Shown: positions 26,259-36,207 of the stretch, in pieces
Position numbering within the stretch: position 1 is the first letter of the stretch
Layout of the letters: each line of letters starts with the position of its first letter
Source of the DNA: Burkholderiales bacterium
GTDB lineage: Bacteria; Pseudomonadota; Gammaproteobacteria; Burkholderiales; Burkholderiaceae_C
NCBI GenBank assembly: GCA_016000265.1
Contig: JAECRL010000011.1
Coordinates: 1-64,000 of the forward strand
Direction: 5' to 3'
DNA: 64,000 nt
Notes under the pieces: model-generated
What the model saw: only the letters and a program-made list of their open reading frames with translations
Database searches by the model: none
Told to the model about the DNA's origin: nothing
Program-made: the position numbers and the translations under genes

Positions 26259-26567
26259 GCTGTCCCTCCTGTTAATTTGTTGGCATTTTCAGCCGCATAA
26301 CAGGGGCTGTCAAGGGACGGGTTGCAGCGTGGCTGCAAGCGGGGAGGCCACTTTGTTTCCCAATGCAATAAATGGTTGAGGTCGTGTTTTTCGGTTTTCC
26401 GCTGGGGCCTTCGTGGGTGAATGGGGTGCGGTTGCGTCAAAAAATGAGGGGGCTTGTGCGGTCATTGGAAAAGTGAGCTTGTGACCGTGAATTTCCTGAC
26501 CTTGAACAACGCGGGGACACCTCAAGATGACATGGCATTAGCAGACAGCGTCTCTTAGAATGGTTTC
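26259..26567. other. divergent intergenic region cold-shock gene / clpS
   Basis: About 310 nt, less GC-rich than the genes. It holds the presumed 5' leader of the cold-shock gene on the minus strand and the clpS promoter region on the plus strand (a -10-like TAGAAT at 26556-26561 and a heat-shock-like motif at 26501-26528). I see no ORF with coding character and no strong hairpin. Confidence 0.6.
26501..26528 (+). promoter_or_regulatory. possible sigma32-type promoter for clpS-clpA
   Basis: CTTGAA at 26501-26506 matches the sigma32 -35 element. After 13 nt comes CCTCAAGA, a partial match to CCCCATNT. The distance to the clpS ATG is about 40 nt. This is a motif-level suggestion; a sigma70 -10 (TAGAAT) lies further downstream. 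Confidence 0.35.
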
Positions 26568-26921
26568 ATGACAGCCACGTTGCATCCACAGCTGGCCACG
26601 AAGCCGACCCACCCCCCCGAAGACGGGCAGGGGGCGACCGTGGCCGAAAAGCAAGAGCTGGCCCTGGAGCCGCCGAGCCTGTACCAGGTCGTCATGCTCA
26701 ACGATGATTTCACCCCGATGGAGTTCGTGGTGTTCGTGCTCCAGGAGCACTTCCGCCACGACATCGACACGGCCACTCAAATCATGCTCAAAATCCACCA
26801 CGACGGTCGTGGTGTGTGCGGGGTCTACACCAAAGACGTCGCGGCCACGAAGGTCGAACTCGTTCTTGCCGCCGCCCGACAAGCCGGGCACCCCCTGCAG
26901 TGCATCCTGGAGACCGCATGA
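26568..26921 (+). CDS. clpS: ATP-dependent Clp protease adaptor ClpS
   Basis: A 117-residue N-recognin that delivers N-degron substrates to ClpA. After a flexible, Pro-rich N-terminus of about 37 residues comes the ClpS core with [17 protein letters not shown], whose NDD and Met residues line the N-end-rule pocket, and [12 protein letters not shown]. The stop overlaps the clpA start (ATGA), so the two are co-translated. Confidence 0.96.
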   Translation: MTATLHPQLATKPTHPPEDGQGATVAEKQELALEPPSLYQVVMLNDDFTPMEFVVFVLQEHFRHDIDTATQIMLKIHHDGRGVCGVYTKDVAATKVELVLAAARQAGHPLQCILETA

Positions 26922-29239
26922 TTGCGCAAGAATTGGAAGTGAGTCTGCACATGGCCTTCGTCGAGGCTCGGCAGCAGCGACACGAATTCATCACCGTGGA
27001 GCACCTGCTGCTGGCCCTCATCGACAACCCCTCAGCTTCCGAGGTGTTGAAGGCCTGCGCCGCTAACCTGGATGAGCTCCGCAAGAACCTTGACCAGTTC
27101 GTTCGCGACAACACGCCCACCGTGGGCGGCACCGACGAGGTCGACACGCAGCCGACGCTGGGTTTCCAGCGCGTGATTCAGCGCGCGATCATGCACGTGC
27201 AGTCCTCGGGCAGCGGCAAGAAAGAGGTGACCGGTGCCAACGTGCTGGTGGCCATCTTCGGCGAGAAGGATTCGCACGCGGTCTACTACCTGCACCAGCA
27301 GGGGGTGACCCGCCTCGATGTGGTGAACTACATCGCGCATGGCATTCGCAAGGCCGATCCCCCGGAGTCTTCGAAGCAGGCTGGTGACCCCGGCCAGGTC
27401 GAGCCCGAGAAGGAGGAGGTCGAGGGCAAGGCTTCGCCGCTGGAGCAGTACACCCAGAACCTCAACCAGATGGCGCGGGAAGGCAAGATCGACCCGCTCA
27501 TTGGCCGAGACACCGAGGTCGAGCGCGTCATTCAAGTGCTTTGCCGCCGCCGCAAGAACAACCCGTTGCTGGTGGGTGAAGCGGGGGTGGGCAAGACCGC
27601 CATCGCCGAGGGCCTGGCGTGGCGCATCACGCAGAACGACGTGCCCGATGTGCTGGCCGACGCCGAGGTTTATGCGCTGGACATGGGCGCGCTGCTGGCG
27701 GGCACCAAATACCGCGGTGATTTCGAGCAACGCTTGAAGGCCGTCATCAAGCAGCTCAAAGAGCAGCCGGGTGCCGTGTTGTTCATCGATGAAATCCACA
27801 CCCTGATCGGTGCCGGTGCGGCTTCGGGCGGCACGCTGGACGCGTCCAACCTGCTCAAGCCTGCGCTGAGCTCGGGGCAACTCAAGTGCATCGGTGCGAC
27901 GACCTTCACCGAATACCGTGGCATCTTCGAGAAGGATGCGGCCTTGTCGCGCCGCTTCCAGAAAGTGGAAGTAGCGGAGCCGTCGGTCGAGCAGACCATC
28001 GAGATCTTGAAGGGCCTGAAGTCCCGCTTCGAGGAGCACCACAGCGTGAAGTACGCGCTGGGCGCGCTGCAGGCGGCGGCCGAGCTGTCGGCCAAGTTCA
28101 TCAACGACCGGCACCTGCCCGACAAGGCCATCGACGTGATCGACGAGGCGGGTGCGGCGCAACGCATCCTGCCCAAGAGCAAACAGAAGAAGACCATCAC
28201 GCGCGCCGAGGTGGAAGACATCGTGGCCAAGATCGCGCGTGTGCCGTCCACCAGCGTCTCCAGCGACGACCGCGGCAAGCTCAAGACACTGGATCGCGAC
28301 CTCAAGAGCGTGGTGTTCGGTCAGGACAATGCGATCGACGCGCTGGCGTCCGCCATCAAGATGGCCCGCTCGGGGCTGGGCAAGCCGGACAAGCCGATCG
28401 GCTCCTTCCTGTTCAGCGGCCCCACTGGCGTGGGCAAGACGGAGGTGGCGCGTCAGTTGGCCTACATCCTGGGCATCGAGTTGATCCGCTTCGACATGTC
28501 GGAGTACATGGAGCGTCACGCGGTCAGTCGCCTGATTGGCGCGCCCCCGGGCTACGTCGGGTTCGACCAGGGCGGCCTGTTGACGGAGGCCGTCTCCAAG
28601 AAGCCGCACGCGGTGCTGTTGCTCGATGAAATCGAGAAGGCGCACCCGGATGTTTTCAACATCCTGCTGCAGGTGATGGACCATGGCACGCTGACGGACA
28701 ACAACGGTCGCAAGGCCGATTTCCGCAACGTGTTGATCATCATGACCACCAACGCGGGTGCCGAGACGCTGCAGAAGTCGACCATCGGCTTCACCAACCA
28801 GCGCGAGTCGGGTGACGAGATGGCCGACATCAAGCGGCTGTTCACGCCCGAGTTCCGCAACCGACTGGATGCGATCGTGGGCTTCAAACCCCTGGACGAG
28901 GAGGTCATCCTGCGGGTGGTCGACAAGTTCCTGCTGCAACTGGAGAGCCAGCTGGCGGAGAAGAAGGTGGAGGTCACCTTCACCGACGCGCTGCGTCGCT
29001 ACCTGGGCAAGCGAGGGTTCGACCCACTCATGGGTGCGCGCCCGATGCAGCGACTCATCCAGGACACCATCCGCAAGGCGCTGGCCGACGAGTTGCTCTT
29101 TGGCAGCCTGGTCGATGGGGGCCGTTTGACGGTGGATGTGGTGGACAGCGGCAAGGACGGCGAGCCCGAGGTCAAGCTGGACATCCAGCCGAACAAGAAA
29201 AGCGACAAGGCCAAGCCGGAGGCCGCGACGGCCGAGTGA
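26918..29239 (+). CDS. clpA: ATP-dependent Clp protease ATP-binding subunit ClpA
   Basis: A 773-residue AAA+ unfoldase. A Clp N domain (1-145) binds ClpS. Two ATPase modules follow, with Walker A motifs GEAGVGKTA and GPTGVGKTE and Walker B FIDEIHTL and LLDEIEKA. The IGF sequence in STIGFTNQR is the loop that docks on ClpP. The start at 26918 overlaps clpS by four bases; longer upstream frames would read through clpS. The C-terminal tail is Lys/Ala-rich. No clpP is present here. Confidence 0.96.
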   Translation: MIAQELEVSLHMAFVEARQQRHEFITVEHLLLALIDNPSASEVLKACAANLDELRKNLDQFVRDNTPTVGGTDEVDTQPTLGFQRVIQRAIMHVQSSGSGKKEVTGANVLVAIFGEKDSHAVYYLHQQGVTRLDVVNYIAHGIRKADPPESSKQAGDPGQVEPEKEEVEGKASPLEQYTQNLNQMAREGKIDPLIGRDTEVERVIQVLCRRRKNNPLLVGEAGVGKTAIAEGLAWRITQNDVPDVLADAEVYALDMGALLAGTKYRGDFEQRLKAVIKQLKEQPGAVLFIDEIHTLIGAGAASGGTLDASNLLKPALSSGQLKCIGATTFTEYRGIFEKDAALSRRFQKVEVAEPSVEQTIEILKGLKSRFEEHHSVKYALGALQAAAELSAKFINDRHLPDKAIDVIDEAGAAQRILPKSKQKKTITRAEVEDIVAKIARVPSTSVSSDDRGKLKTLDRDLKSVVFGQDNAIDALASAIKMARSGLGKPDKPIGSFLFSGPTGVGKTEVARQLAYILGIELIRFDMSEYMERHAVSRLIGAPPGYVGFDQGGLLTEAVSKKPHAVLLLDEIEKAHPDVFNILLQVMDHGTLTDNNGRKADFRNVLIIMTTNAGAETLQKSTIGFTNQRESGDEMADIKRLFTPEFRNRLDAIVGFKPLDEEVILRVVDKFLLQLESQLAEKKVEVTFTDALRRYLGKRGFDPLMGARPMQRLIQDTIRKALADELLFGSLVDGGRLTVDVVDSGKDGEPEVKLDIQPNKKSDKAKPEAATAE

Positions 29240-29265
29240 GTTCGGTCGTGACACGAAAGGCGCAG

Positions 29266-29292
29266 AAAGGCCCGCGTGATGCGGGCCTTTTT
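29266..29292 (+). terminator. intrinsic terminator of clpSA
   Basis: AAAGGCCCGC, a GTGAT loop and GCGGGCCTTT give a 10-bp stem followed by T residues. It directly abuts the stop of the convergent lpxH gene and could work in both directions. Confidence 0.92.
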
Positions 29293-30065
29293 CATGCGAG
29301 GGAGATGCGGCTCAGCCCCGATGCCTGCCAGCGCAGAACCTCCGCGCGTGGGGCGCCATGGTCCATGTCCCAATCGCTCAAGACGTGGCGCACCCCCTGG
29401 CCAAATGGCTGCGAGGCCGGGCGGTGGGTGTGGCCGTGGATGAGGATGTGGCAGTCCGACGCACTCATCCACAGGGCGGCGGTGGCCTCGTCGACGTCGG
29501 CATCCAGCGCTTCGGTGTGCTGGTGCTGGTGGGCCTGGCTGGCGGCGCGCATCTGTCGGGCCTGCGCCAGTCGCGCGCTCAAGGGGCTGGCGAGGAAGGC
29601 CTGCTGCCAGGGTGTCTGGCGGACCTGGTTGCGGAACTTGAGGTAGGCCGTGTCGGCCAGGCAGAGTTCGTCGCCGTGCATCAGCAGGGCGCGCTCCCCG
29701 AAGGCACTGAGCACCGTGGGATCGGGCAGTCGGTGTGCGCCGCAGTCCTTCAAGAAGGTCTCGCCAAGCAGGAAGTCCCGGTTGCCCACCATGATGCCCA
29801 GCCAGCGCTGGCTGGCGGCTCGCCTCAGGATGTCAAGGCAATGTGATTCGTGGGGCTCCTGGCGCATGTCGTCGCCCACCCAGGCCTCGAACAGGTCACC
29901 CAGGATGAACACGGCATCGGCCGGTGTGTGGGCCAGGTGTTGTGCCAGCGTCGCGGTGGTGCGCGGCAAGCCCTCGTGCAGGTGCAGGTCAGAGATGAAG
30001 TCAATGCACCGCCACGAAGGCGGTGCATTGAGGGTGTGGGCGCCGGGGAAGTTCGGCAGGCCCAT
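29292..30065 (-). CDS. lpxH: UDP-2,3-diacylglucosamine diphosphatase
   Basis: A 257-residue metallophosphoesterase that hydrolyses UDP-2,3-diacylglucosamine to lipid X in lipid A synthesis. The metal-binding motifs are all present in order: FISDLHL near residue 24, GDLFEAWVGDD, GNRDFLLG, MHGDELC and HGHTHRP. The gene follows ppiB by 3 nt and is the last of a packed minus-strand series of envelope genes. E. coli also keeps ppiB next to lpxH. Confidence 0.94.
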   Translation of the reverse strand: MGLPNFPGAHTLNAPPSWRCIDFISDLHLHEGLPRTTATLAQHLAHTPADAVFILGDLFEAWVGDDMRQEPHESHCLDILRRAASQRWLGIMVGNRDFLLGETFLKDCGAHRLPDPTVLSAFGERALLMHGDELCLADTAYLKFRNQVRQTPWQQAFLASPLSARLAQARQMRAASQAHQHQHTEALDADVDEATAALWMSASDCHILIHGHTHRPASQPFGQGVRHVLSDWDMDHGAPRAEVLRWQASGLSRISLA

Positions 30066-30068
30066 TGA

Positions 30069-30569
30069 TCAGACTTCGGTGGCCTTGGTGATCAGCACGT
30101 CTTCCAGCGGCACGTCGTCGTGGAAGCCCTTGCGGCCCGTCTTGACCTTTTCGATGGCGTCCACCACCTCGGTGCCGGCCACGACCTTGCCGAACACGGC
30201 GTAGCCCCAACCCTGAGGCGACTCGGACTTGAAGTTCAGGAAGTCGTTGTTGGTGGCGTTGATGAAGAACTGCGCCGAGGCCGAGTGAGGCGCGCTGGTG
30301 CGTGCCATCGCGACGGTGTACTTGTCGTTCTTCAAGCCGTTGTTGGCCTCGTTCTGGATCTCGCCCTTGGTGGGCTTTTGCTTCATGCCTGCTTCGAAGC
30401 CGCCGCCCTGGACCATGAAGCCCTTGATCACGCGGTGGAAGACGGTGCCGTCGTAGTGGCCGGCGTTGACGTAATCCAGGAAGTTGGCGACGGTCACCGG
30501 GGCCTTGGCGTCATCGAGTTCCAGGCGGATGACGCCAGCGGTGGTTTGCAGTTCAACGGTCTTGGTCAT
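30069..30569 (-). CDS. ppiB: cytosolic peptidyl-prolyl cis-trans isomerase (cyclophilin B)
   Basis: A 166-residue cyclophilin without signal peptide. Catalytic motifs [14 protein letters not shown] and QFFIN are present. It lies between a signal-peptide-bearing paralogue (3 nt upstream) and lpxH (3 nt downstream), all coupled. It accelerates proline isomerisation in the cytoplasm. Confidence 0.95.
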   Translation of the reverse strand: MTKTVELQTTAGVIRLELDDAKAPVTVANFLDYVNAGHYDGTVFHRVIKGFMVQGGGFEAGMKQKPTKGEIQNEANNGLKNDKYTVAMARTSAPHSASAQFFINATNNDFLNFKSESPQGWGYAVFGKVVAGTEVVDAIEKVKTGRKGFHDDVPLEDVLITKATEV

Positions 30570-30572
30570 GGT

Positions 30573-31130
30573 TCACTTCTCGATGGAGGCTTGTTTGATG
30601 ATGACGGGCTGGAGGGGCACATCGCCATGGGGCGGGCGGGTGGTCGTGGGGACCTTGCGGATCTTGTCGACCACGTCCAGGCCCTCGATGACCTTGCCGA
30701 ACACAGCGTAGCCGTTGCCATCGGGCGAGCGGCTGGCGTCCAGGAAGCCATTGTCCTTCACATTGATGAAGAACTGGGCGGTTGCGGAGTCGGGTACGCT
30801 GGTGCGGGCCATGGCGATGGTGCCGCGGGTGTTGCTCAGGCCGTTGCGGCTCTCCAGCGGGATGGGCGCGCGGGTGGATTTTTCTTTCAGGTCGGGGGTC
30901 ATGCCGCCGCCCTGGATCATGAAGCCATCGATGACGCGATGGAACACGGTGCCGTTGTAATGGCCCGACTTCACGTATTCAACGAAGTTCGCCACGGTCT
31001 TGGGGGCCTTGGCGGCGTCCAGCTGAACGACGATGTCGCCTTCGCTGGTTTTGATCCGAATGTTCTGAGCCTGGGCAGACAGCGCGACCCAGGCGGTGGC
31101 GGCGGCCACGATCAGCTTTTGCATCATCAT
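30573..31130 (-). CDS. ppiA: periplasmic peptidyl-prolyl cis-trans isomerase (cyclophilin A type)
   Basis: A 185-residue cyclophilin with an N-terminal signal peptide ([20 protein letters not shown], cleavage after AQA), so it acts in the periplasm. [14 protein letters not shown] and AQFFINV are the active-site motifs. Three consecutive ATG codons start the frame; the first overlaps the stop of the L,D-transpeptidase gene (ATGA). It resembles ppiB closely enough to be a tandem duplicate with added export signal. Confidence 0.93.
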   Translation of the reverse strand: MMMQKLIVAAATAWVALSAQAQNIRIKTSEGDIVVQLDAAKAPKTVANFVEYVKSGHYNGTVFHRVIDGFMIQGGGMTPDLKEKSTRAPIPLESRNGLSNTRGTIAMARTSVPDSATAQFFINVKDNGFLDASRSPDGNGYAVFGKVIEGLDVVDKIRKVPTTTRPPHGDVPLQPVIIKQASIEK

Positions 31131-32665
31131 CCAATCACTCCTTCATAGAAGATTTTCCAGAGGCCACCCTCTTTGCCCCAGTATTGACGCTTGACGGCGC
31201 CAGTCCGTTGACCTTCTGCGACTTCGCCGAAGGTGACCACCAGGACGTCGCTTTTGTCCTTCCAGCCCAGGATGGACACGTCCTTGAGTTGCAACTCGCG
31301 GCCGCGCGCCTGGCCGATGTCGCGCTCGATGGCTTGACGCCACTGGCCGATGTCCTTGCTGCCGGTCGAGAACTGGCTGGAGTAGAAGGACATCAGGCGG
31401 TTGACGTCCCCGCTGGCGCGAGCGGTGCGCCAGCCTTCCAGCAGGTTGTTGAGGCTGCGGCGCTCCGGCTCCTTGACCGCCGGAGGCACCCATTGCAGGT
31501 TGCGTGCGATGACCACCGGGGTGTTGCGCGGCTGAACCCGTTCGATGATCGATTGCAGTTCGGGGTTGGCCAGGACCACGCAGCCGTCGGTGCTTTGAGG
31601 GCTGCGTGCGTAACTCTCGGCTGGCACGCCGTGCAGCCAGATGCCGCTGCCGGTGCGGCCCAGTCGCCGGTCGTATTCGTTGGGGTAGTTCAGTGTCAGG
31701 GCACCGACGCCATAGAAGTCCGTCAGCTGGCGGGCCTCCAGGCGGCTGGTGATGAAGTAGACCCCCAAAGGCGTGCGCTGGTCGCCTTCGACGCTCTTGT
31801 CGGATCCCAGCTTGCCGATGGATGCGTAGTGGTCGGCAACGAGTTGCAGGCCGCGAGGGCCGTTCTCGAACAGGTACAGGCGAGAGCGGCTGGCGTCGAC
31901 GGCGATGGCGTGGCGGGTGGTGCTGGGCAACTCGATGAACTGCGCGGGGATGGTGCCGACGGGCGGGCGTTCGCGCAGCGCGGCCAGGCGCCTTTCGGCC
32001 TCCTGCTTGAGCTGATCCAGCCGGGCTGGGGCCCGCGCCGCGAGGTCCGCTGGCGCCTGCCCCATGGCGGGCAGCTTGCGAGTCTGGGCCAGCAGCAAGT
32101 CGCCGTAGACCAGTTGTGCAAGCTGGAAATGGGGCACGTCTTGAACCAGGCTCTGGGCCTTGTCCAGCGCTTCGCGACCCTCACCCCGACCGATGTGGCG
32201 GTAGACCTCCAGCAGTCGAGCCTCGGCCGGTGGCGCTTGGCGCGCCAGCGTGGCGGATGCCCGCATCATGCCGGGCGCGGGGGCGCCGTTCGCCGTGGCG
32301 ATCGCACCGGCGGTGACCAGGCCCGCGACGCCCGCTTGTGTTGTGGCGCGTCCAGCTTGGCGAGCGGTGACGCGATCGCTTGCTCGCCGCGCGGTCGCCT
32401 TGGTGTCGTCCTTCTTGCGTGAGGCGCGTGCCGCTTTTTTGCCATCGGTGTGGCGGGCTTCGGTCGCGCGAGCTCGGCGATCACCCGACTCCGGGGGCTT
32501 TTTGCGCGCCGACGACGCGCGCGTGCCCTCTGACTGGGCGTGGCAGGGCGCGGCCGAACTCAGGGCGAGCATGCCAGCCAGCAACCCCGTCGCCAGGCCC
32601 ATCGCCACGACGCGAAGCACGTTGCCGGCACCGCGGGGCGCCGGCTCACGGAACACGAACGACAT
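31127..32665 (-). CDS. L,D-transpeptidase (YkuD) with C-terminal Cds6/NTF2-like domain
   Basis: A 512-residue exported protein. Signal peptide (hydrophobic core about 18-40, cleavage near CHAQ), then a basic, Ala/Arg/Lys-rich stretch to about 110, a helical region, and a YkuD catalytic domain (about 250-390). H345 in HGVP and nucleophile C362 in STDGCVV match the conserved catalytic His and Cys. Residues from about 400 form an NTF2-like domain similar to that ending the upstream TPR protein. YkuD enzymes make 3-3 cross-links or attach proteins to peptidoglycan in the periplasm. The start lies next to the preceding stop, and the end overlaps ppiA by four bases. Confidence 0.9.
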   Translation of the reverse strand: MSFVFREPAPRGAGNVLRVVAMGLATGLLAGMLALSSAAPCHAQSEGTRASSARKKPPESGDRRARATEARHTDGKKAARASRKKDDTKATARRASDRVTARQAGRATTQAGVAGLVTAGAIATANGAPAPGMMRASATLARQAPPAEARLLEVYRHIGRGEGREALDKAQSLVQDVPHFQLAQLVYGDLLLAQTRKLPAMGQAPADLAARAPARLDQLKQEAERRLAALRERPPVGTIPAQFIELPSTTRHAIAVDASRSRLYLFENGPRGLQLVADHYASIGKLGSDKSVEGDQRTPLGVYFITSRLEARQLTDFYGVGALTLNYPNEYDRRLGRTGSGIWLHGVPAESYARSPQSTDGCVVLANPELQSIIERVQPRNTPVVIARNLQWVPPAVKEPERRSLNNLLEGWRTARASGDVNRLMSFYSSQFSTGSKDIGQWRQAIERDIGQARGRELQLKDVSILGWKDKSDVLVVTFGEVAEGQRTGAVKRQYWGKEGGLWKIFYEGVIG

Positions 32666-32666
32666 A

Positions 32667-33758
32667 TCAGGAACCGGTGCTTTCCTTCACGATCACCCAG
32701 TTGCCCCCCGAGCGAACCAGATCCAGGCGCTTGCCGCTGCTGACGCTGAGGTTGTCGGCCTTGTAGTCCTGGCGGAACTGGGCCACGGCCTTGTTGCCGT
32801 TGACGGTCACTTTCAGGCCGGAAACCTTGACCGAGATGCTGCGCTTGCCCAGGATGCGCTCGCGGCGGTCTTGTTCCCAGGCCTTGCGTGTCTTGCCACC
32901 GTCGAAGTCTTTGGCGTAAGCGCCAAAGTAGTCGTTGACATCCTTGCGGCTCCAGGCGTCGGCCCACGCTCGAACGGCGCCGGCCACGTCGCGTTCTGCG
33001 GCGCTGTCTTCGGCGTCTTGCTTGGTCGCCGGTGCTGCAGGGGCAGGGGCGGGTGCGGGCGTCGGAGCCGGCGCGGCTGCGGGTGCGGGCGCAGGTTTGG
33101 GCGCGGGCGCGGGCGTCGGCGCGGGCGCTGCAGCGGGTGCCGCAGAGGGGGCGGGCTTGGCTGCGGGCGTCGGAGCTGGGGCCGGAGCAGGCGCAGCGGC
33201 GGCCATGGCGATCTGGTTGCGCTCTTTGGGGAACAGGTCCCGGATCATCGCGAGCTTGGGGGCCACGGCCGAGCGGGTGTCGATCTGCAGGGCCTTCGAG
33301 TAGGCCTGGCTGGCGAGCTTGGCGTAGACGTCGCCGAGGTTCTCGTAGGCGGTGGCGTAACTCGGGTTGGTGCGGATGGCCATCTCGAGTGCGTTGCGGG
33401 CCTTGTCGTACTGGCCTTGCTGGGCGTGCAGCACCGCCAGGTTGTTGAAAGGCTCCGGCAGCTCGGGGTAGTCTTCGGTCAGCTTGGTGAAGGCCGTGAC
33501 GGCTTCGGCGGTGCGCCCAGCCTGGGACAGGCTGATGCCACGCAGGAAGCGCATCATCGGGTCACGCGGCTTGCTGGACAGGAATTGGTCGGCCTTTTGC
33601 AGGGCTTCGGCGTTCTTGCCGGCGGCCAGCAGCTTCTGGACGTCGGAGACATCGTCGGCCTGGACGCTCAGGGCGGTCACGGACAGCGCGGCGGCTGAGA
33701 TGAACTTGGCTGCGAAAGCCGTCAGGCGAAGTCCGAAGTGGGGCACATCAGTCTGCAT
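32667..33758 (-). CDS. periplasmic TPR protein with Pro-Ala linker and Cds6/NTF2-like domain
   Basis: A 363-residue protein starting at the ATG at 33758, which opens a signal peptide (hydrophobic residues about 14-32, cut near VQA). Residues 38-165 contain TPR-type repeats (for example FNNLAVLHAQQGQYDKARNAL). A low-complexity Pro/Ala linker of about 65 residues (about 183-248) could span peptidoglycan. The last 105 residues form an NTF2-like domain similar to the one ending the neighbouring L,D-transpeptidase. The next gene starts directly behind the stop. A scaffold role for the transpeptidase is a reasonable inference, not shown. Confidence 0.85.
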   Translation of the reverse strand: MQTDVPHFGLRLTAFAAKFISAAALSVTALSVQADDVSDVQKLLAAGKNAEALQKADQFLSSKPRDPMMRFLRGISLSQAGRTAEAVTAFTKLTEDYPELPEPFNNLAVLHAQQGQYDKARNALEMAIRTNPSYATAYENLGDVYAKLASQAYSKALQIDTRSAVAPKLAMIRDLFPKERNQIAMAAAAPAPAPAPTPAAKPAPSAAPAAAPAPTPAPAPKPAPAPAAAPAPTPAPAPAPAAPATKQDAEDSAAERDVAGAVRAWADAWSRKDVNDYFGAYAKDFDGGKTRKAWEQDRRERILGKRSISVKVSGLKVTVNGNKAVAQFRQDYKADNLSVSSGKRLDLVRSGGNWVIVKESTGS

Positions 33759-34060
33759 GGAGGGTCGTGTCAGAGAGGTTGTGGGGGGCGACAGGGACCA
33801 GACCGCGGTTTCAGGCCACCCACCGGCGCGGCCTGCGCAATCCATCCCGCTCCCAGCGGTGGAGGATAGCAGTCCGTGGGGTGGCCTGAGGGGCTTGCTG
33901 ACCCTGGGGTCGGGTGCGCCTCCCAGGCCTCGCAGACCGGCCGCTATACTCGGCAGATTGTATCTGAGCGTCGCTCCGCCCTGCGCCGTGCCCACCCGTC
34001 GGCGGGCGTGCTGCTGCGGGTGCGGCCACGTGGTGCGCGCCTTCGAATGCCTATCCCTTC
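33759..34060. other. divergent promoter region between the envelope operon and cysS
   Basis: About 300 nt with no convincing ORF. A -10-like TATACT (33945-33950) on the plus strand could serve cysS, with a leader of about 100 nt. No clear -35, operator or terminator hairpin is visible. The minus-strand promoter of the TPR gene must also lie here, but I cannot place it. Confidence 0.5.
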
Positions 34061-35455
34061 ATGAGTCTGCGTCTTTTCAACACCCTGTCTCGACAGGTCG
34101 AATCCTTCGTTCCCATGACGCCGGGTCAGGTCCGCATGTACGTGTGCGGCATGACCATCTACGACCTCTGTCACGTGGGGCACGCCCGCATGATGATGTC
34201 ATTCGACGTGGTGCAACGCTGGCTGCGCGCCAGTGGCTATCAGGTGACCTACGTTCGCAACATCACGGACATCGACGACAAGATCATTCGCCGGGCGGTG
34301 GAGCGGGGCATCACGATCCGTGAATTGACGGACGAAATGACGCAAGCGATGCACGATGACATCGCTGCATTGGGCATCGAGCCGCCCACTCACGAGCCCC
34401 GCGCCACGGAGTACGTCGGTCAGATGCTCGATCTGATCGGCAAGCTGGAGGCCAAGGGCCTGGCTTACCGAGCCGGCAACGGCGACGTCAACTACGCCGT
34501 GCGCAAGTTCGTGGGCTACGGCAAGTTGTCGGGCAAGAGCCTGGACCAGTTGCGCGCCGGCGAGCGCGTGGCGGTGGACGATGGCAAGCAGGACCCGCTG
34601 GACTTCGTGTTGTGGAAGTCGGCCAAGGCCGAGGAGCCCGCAGACGCCAAGTACGAATCGCCCTATGGCGCGGGGCGCCCGGGGTGGCACATCGAGTGCT
34701 CGGCCATGAGCTGCACTTTGCTGGGTGAGCAGTTCGACATCCACGGCGGTGGCCTGGATCTGCAGTTCCCCCACCACGAAAACGAGATCGCGCAGAGCGA
34801 GGGGGCCAGCGGCAAGCGCTTCGTCAACTACTGGTTGCACAACGGCTTCGTCAACGTCGACAACGAGAAGATGTCCAAGTCCTTGGGCAACTTCTTCACC
34901 ATCCGCGACGTGCTCAAGCACCACGATGGCGAGACCCTGCGCTTTTTCATGCTGCGCACGCAGTACCGCAGCCCCTTCAACCACAGTGAAGCCGGCCTGG
35001 ACGACGCCCGCAATGGCCTGCGCCGTTTGTACACGGCGCTGCATGGGGTCAAGGGCACCGTCGTGGGCTCGCCGGACATCGACTGGGCTCATCCTCAGGC
35101 CGCGCGCTTCAAGGCCGCGATGGACGAGGACCTGAACACGCCGATGGCCCTGTCCGTGCTGTTTGACCTGGCGGCCGAAGTGAACCGCTCGGGGTCGCCG
35201 CAGGTCGCGAGCCTGTTGAAGTCATTGGCGGGCGTCCTGGGGGTGCTGCAACAGGACCCGCAGGCCTACCTACAGGGGGGCTCGGCCGCCTCAGGTGCCC
35301 CCGATGCCCAGGCCGTCGAGGCCTTGATCGCCGCGCGTGCGCAGGCCAAGCAGGCTCGCGACTTCGCGGAGGCGGATCGCATCCGTGACGAATTGGCCGC
35401 GCAAGGCATCGTGCTCAAGGACGGCCCGCAGGGCACCACCTGGGTGAGCGCCTGA
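34061..35455 (+). CDS. cysS: cysteinyl-tRNA synthetase
   Basis: A 464-residue class I aminoacyl-tRNA synthetase. The zinc/cysteine site begins at YVCGMTIYD (C29), HVGHARMMM is the HIGH signature, and KMSKS (in [11 protein letters not shown]) completes the catalytic loop. The HIECSAM and [15 protein letters not shown] stretches hold further zinc ligands. The C-terminal helical domain ends at 35455, where the stop overlaps the next start (TGATG). Divergent position relative to ppiB/lpxH echoes the E. coli cysS-ppiB neighbourhood. Confidence 0.97.
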   Translation: MSLRLFNTLSRQVESFVPMTPGQVRMYVCGMTIYDLCHVGHARMMMSFDVVQRWLRASGYQVTYVRNITDIDDKIIRRAVERGITIRELTDEMTQAMHDDIAALGIEPPTHEPRATEYVGQMLDLIGKLEAKGLAYRAGNGDVNYAVRKFVGYGKLSGKSLDQLRAGERVAVDDGKQDPLDFVLWKSAKAEEPADAKYESPYGAGRPGWHIECSAMSCTLLGEQFDIHGGGLDLQFPHHENEIAQSEGASGKRFVNYWLHNGFVNVDNEKMSKSLGNFFTIRDVLKHHDGETLRFFMLRTQYRSPFNHSEAGLDDARNGLRRLYTALHGVKGTVVGSPDIDWAHPQAARFKAAMDEDLNTPMALSVLFDLAAEVNRSGSPQVASLLKSLAGVLGVLQQDPQAYLQGGSAASGAPDAQAVEALIAARAQAKQARDFAEADRIRDELAAQGIVLKDGPQGTTWVSA

Positions 35456-36165
35456 TGCCCGGTGCAGTGAAACCCAGCCCGAAGGCCGGGCCGAGCGAGG
35501 CCGTCGTGTCGGCGCTGGAGCTGGTCACGCCGCCTTACTGGCAGGAAGCCTGCAAGCACCTGAGCAAGCGTGATCGCGTCATGCGCAAGCTGATCGCCGA
35601 TCACGGCTCGGCTGGCCTGCAAAGCCGCGGCGATGCCTTCACCACCCTGGCGCGCTCCATCGTGGGCCAGCAGATTTCTGTCAAGGCCGCTCAATCGGTC
35701 TGGGAGAAGCTGCTGCGGGTGATGGGGGCCGACCCGGAGGTCGACCGCGGCCCGCTGCTGCCGTCGGCCATGCTGGTCAAGACCAGCGAGGAACTCCGCC
35801 TGGCTGGCTTGTCGGCGCGCAAAGTTGAATACCTGCTCGACCTGGCGCGGCACTTCCACGAAGAGAAGGTGCATGTGGCACAGTGGCAGGAGATGGACGA
35901 TGAGGCCATCATCGATGAGCTCGTTGACATCCGTGGCATCGGTCGCTGGACGGCCGAGATGTTCCTGATCTTCCACCTGATGCGCCCCAACGTTCTGCCG
36001 CTGGACGACCTGGGCCTCATCAAGGGCATCAGCCAGAGCTATTTCAGCGGCGAGCCCGTCTCACGTGCCGAAGCGCGTGACGTGGCTGAAGCATGGTCGC
36101 CCTTCCGAACGGTGGGCACCTGGTATTTGTGGCGCAGCCTTGACCCGCTGCCCGTGGCGTACTGA
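35455..36165 (+). CDS. AlkA-type DNA-3-methyladenine glycosylase (HhH-GPD)
   Basis: A 236-residue base-excision repair enzyme. The helix-hairpin-helix (about residues 160-172, LVDIRGIGRWTAEMFLIF) is followed by the Gly-Pro-rich loop and the catalytic Asp in NVLPLDDLGL. SIVGQQISVKAA is the typical first-helix motif of this superfamily. The ATG shares a base with the cysS stop codon, so it is co-translated. Length fits the AlkA-like DNA glycosylase II subgroup without the N-terminal Ada-like domain. Confidence 0.88.
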   Translation: MPGAVKPSPKAGPSEAVVSALELVTPPYWQEACKHLSKRDRVMRKLIADHGSAGLQSRGDAFTTLARSIVGQQISVKAAQSVWEKLLRVMGADPEVDRGPLLPSAMLVKTSEELRLAGLSARKVEYLLDLARHFHEEKVHVAQWQEMDDEAIIDELVDIRGIGRWTAEMFLIFHLMRPNVLPLDDLGLIKGISQSYFSGEPVSRAEARDVAEAWSPFRTVGTWYLWRSLDPLPVAY

Positions 36166-36207
36166 CGGGCGATCCTCGTCGGGCCGCACTCAAGAAGGAC
36201 CCTCACC

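Noticed and set aside
33030-33210. GC-rich repeats resembling a CRISPR or minisatellite
   Set aside because: They encode the Pro-Ala linker of the TPR protein; the units are irregular and there are no spacers.
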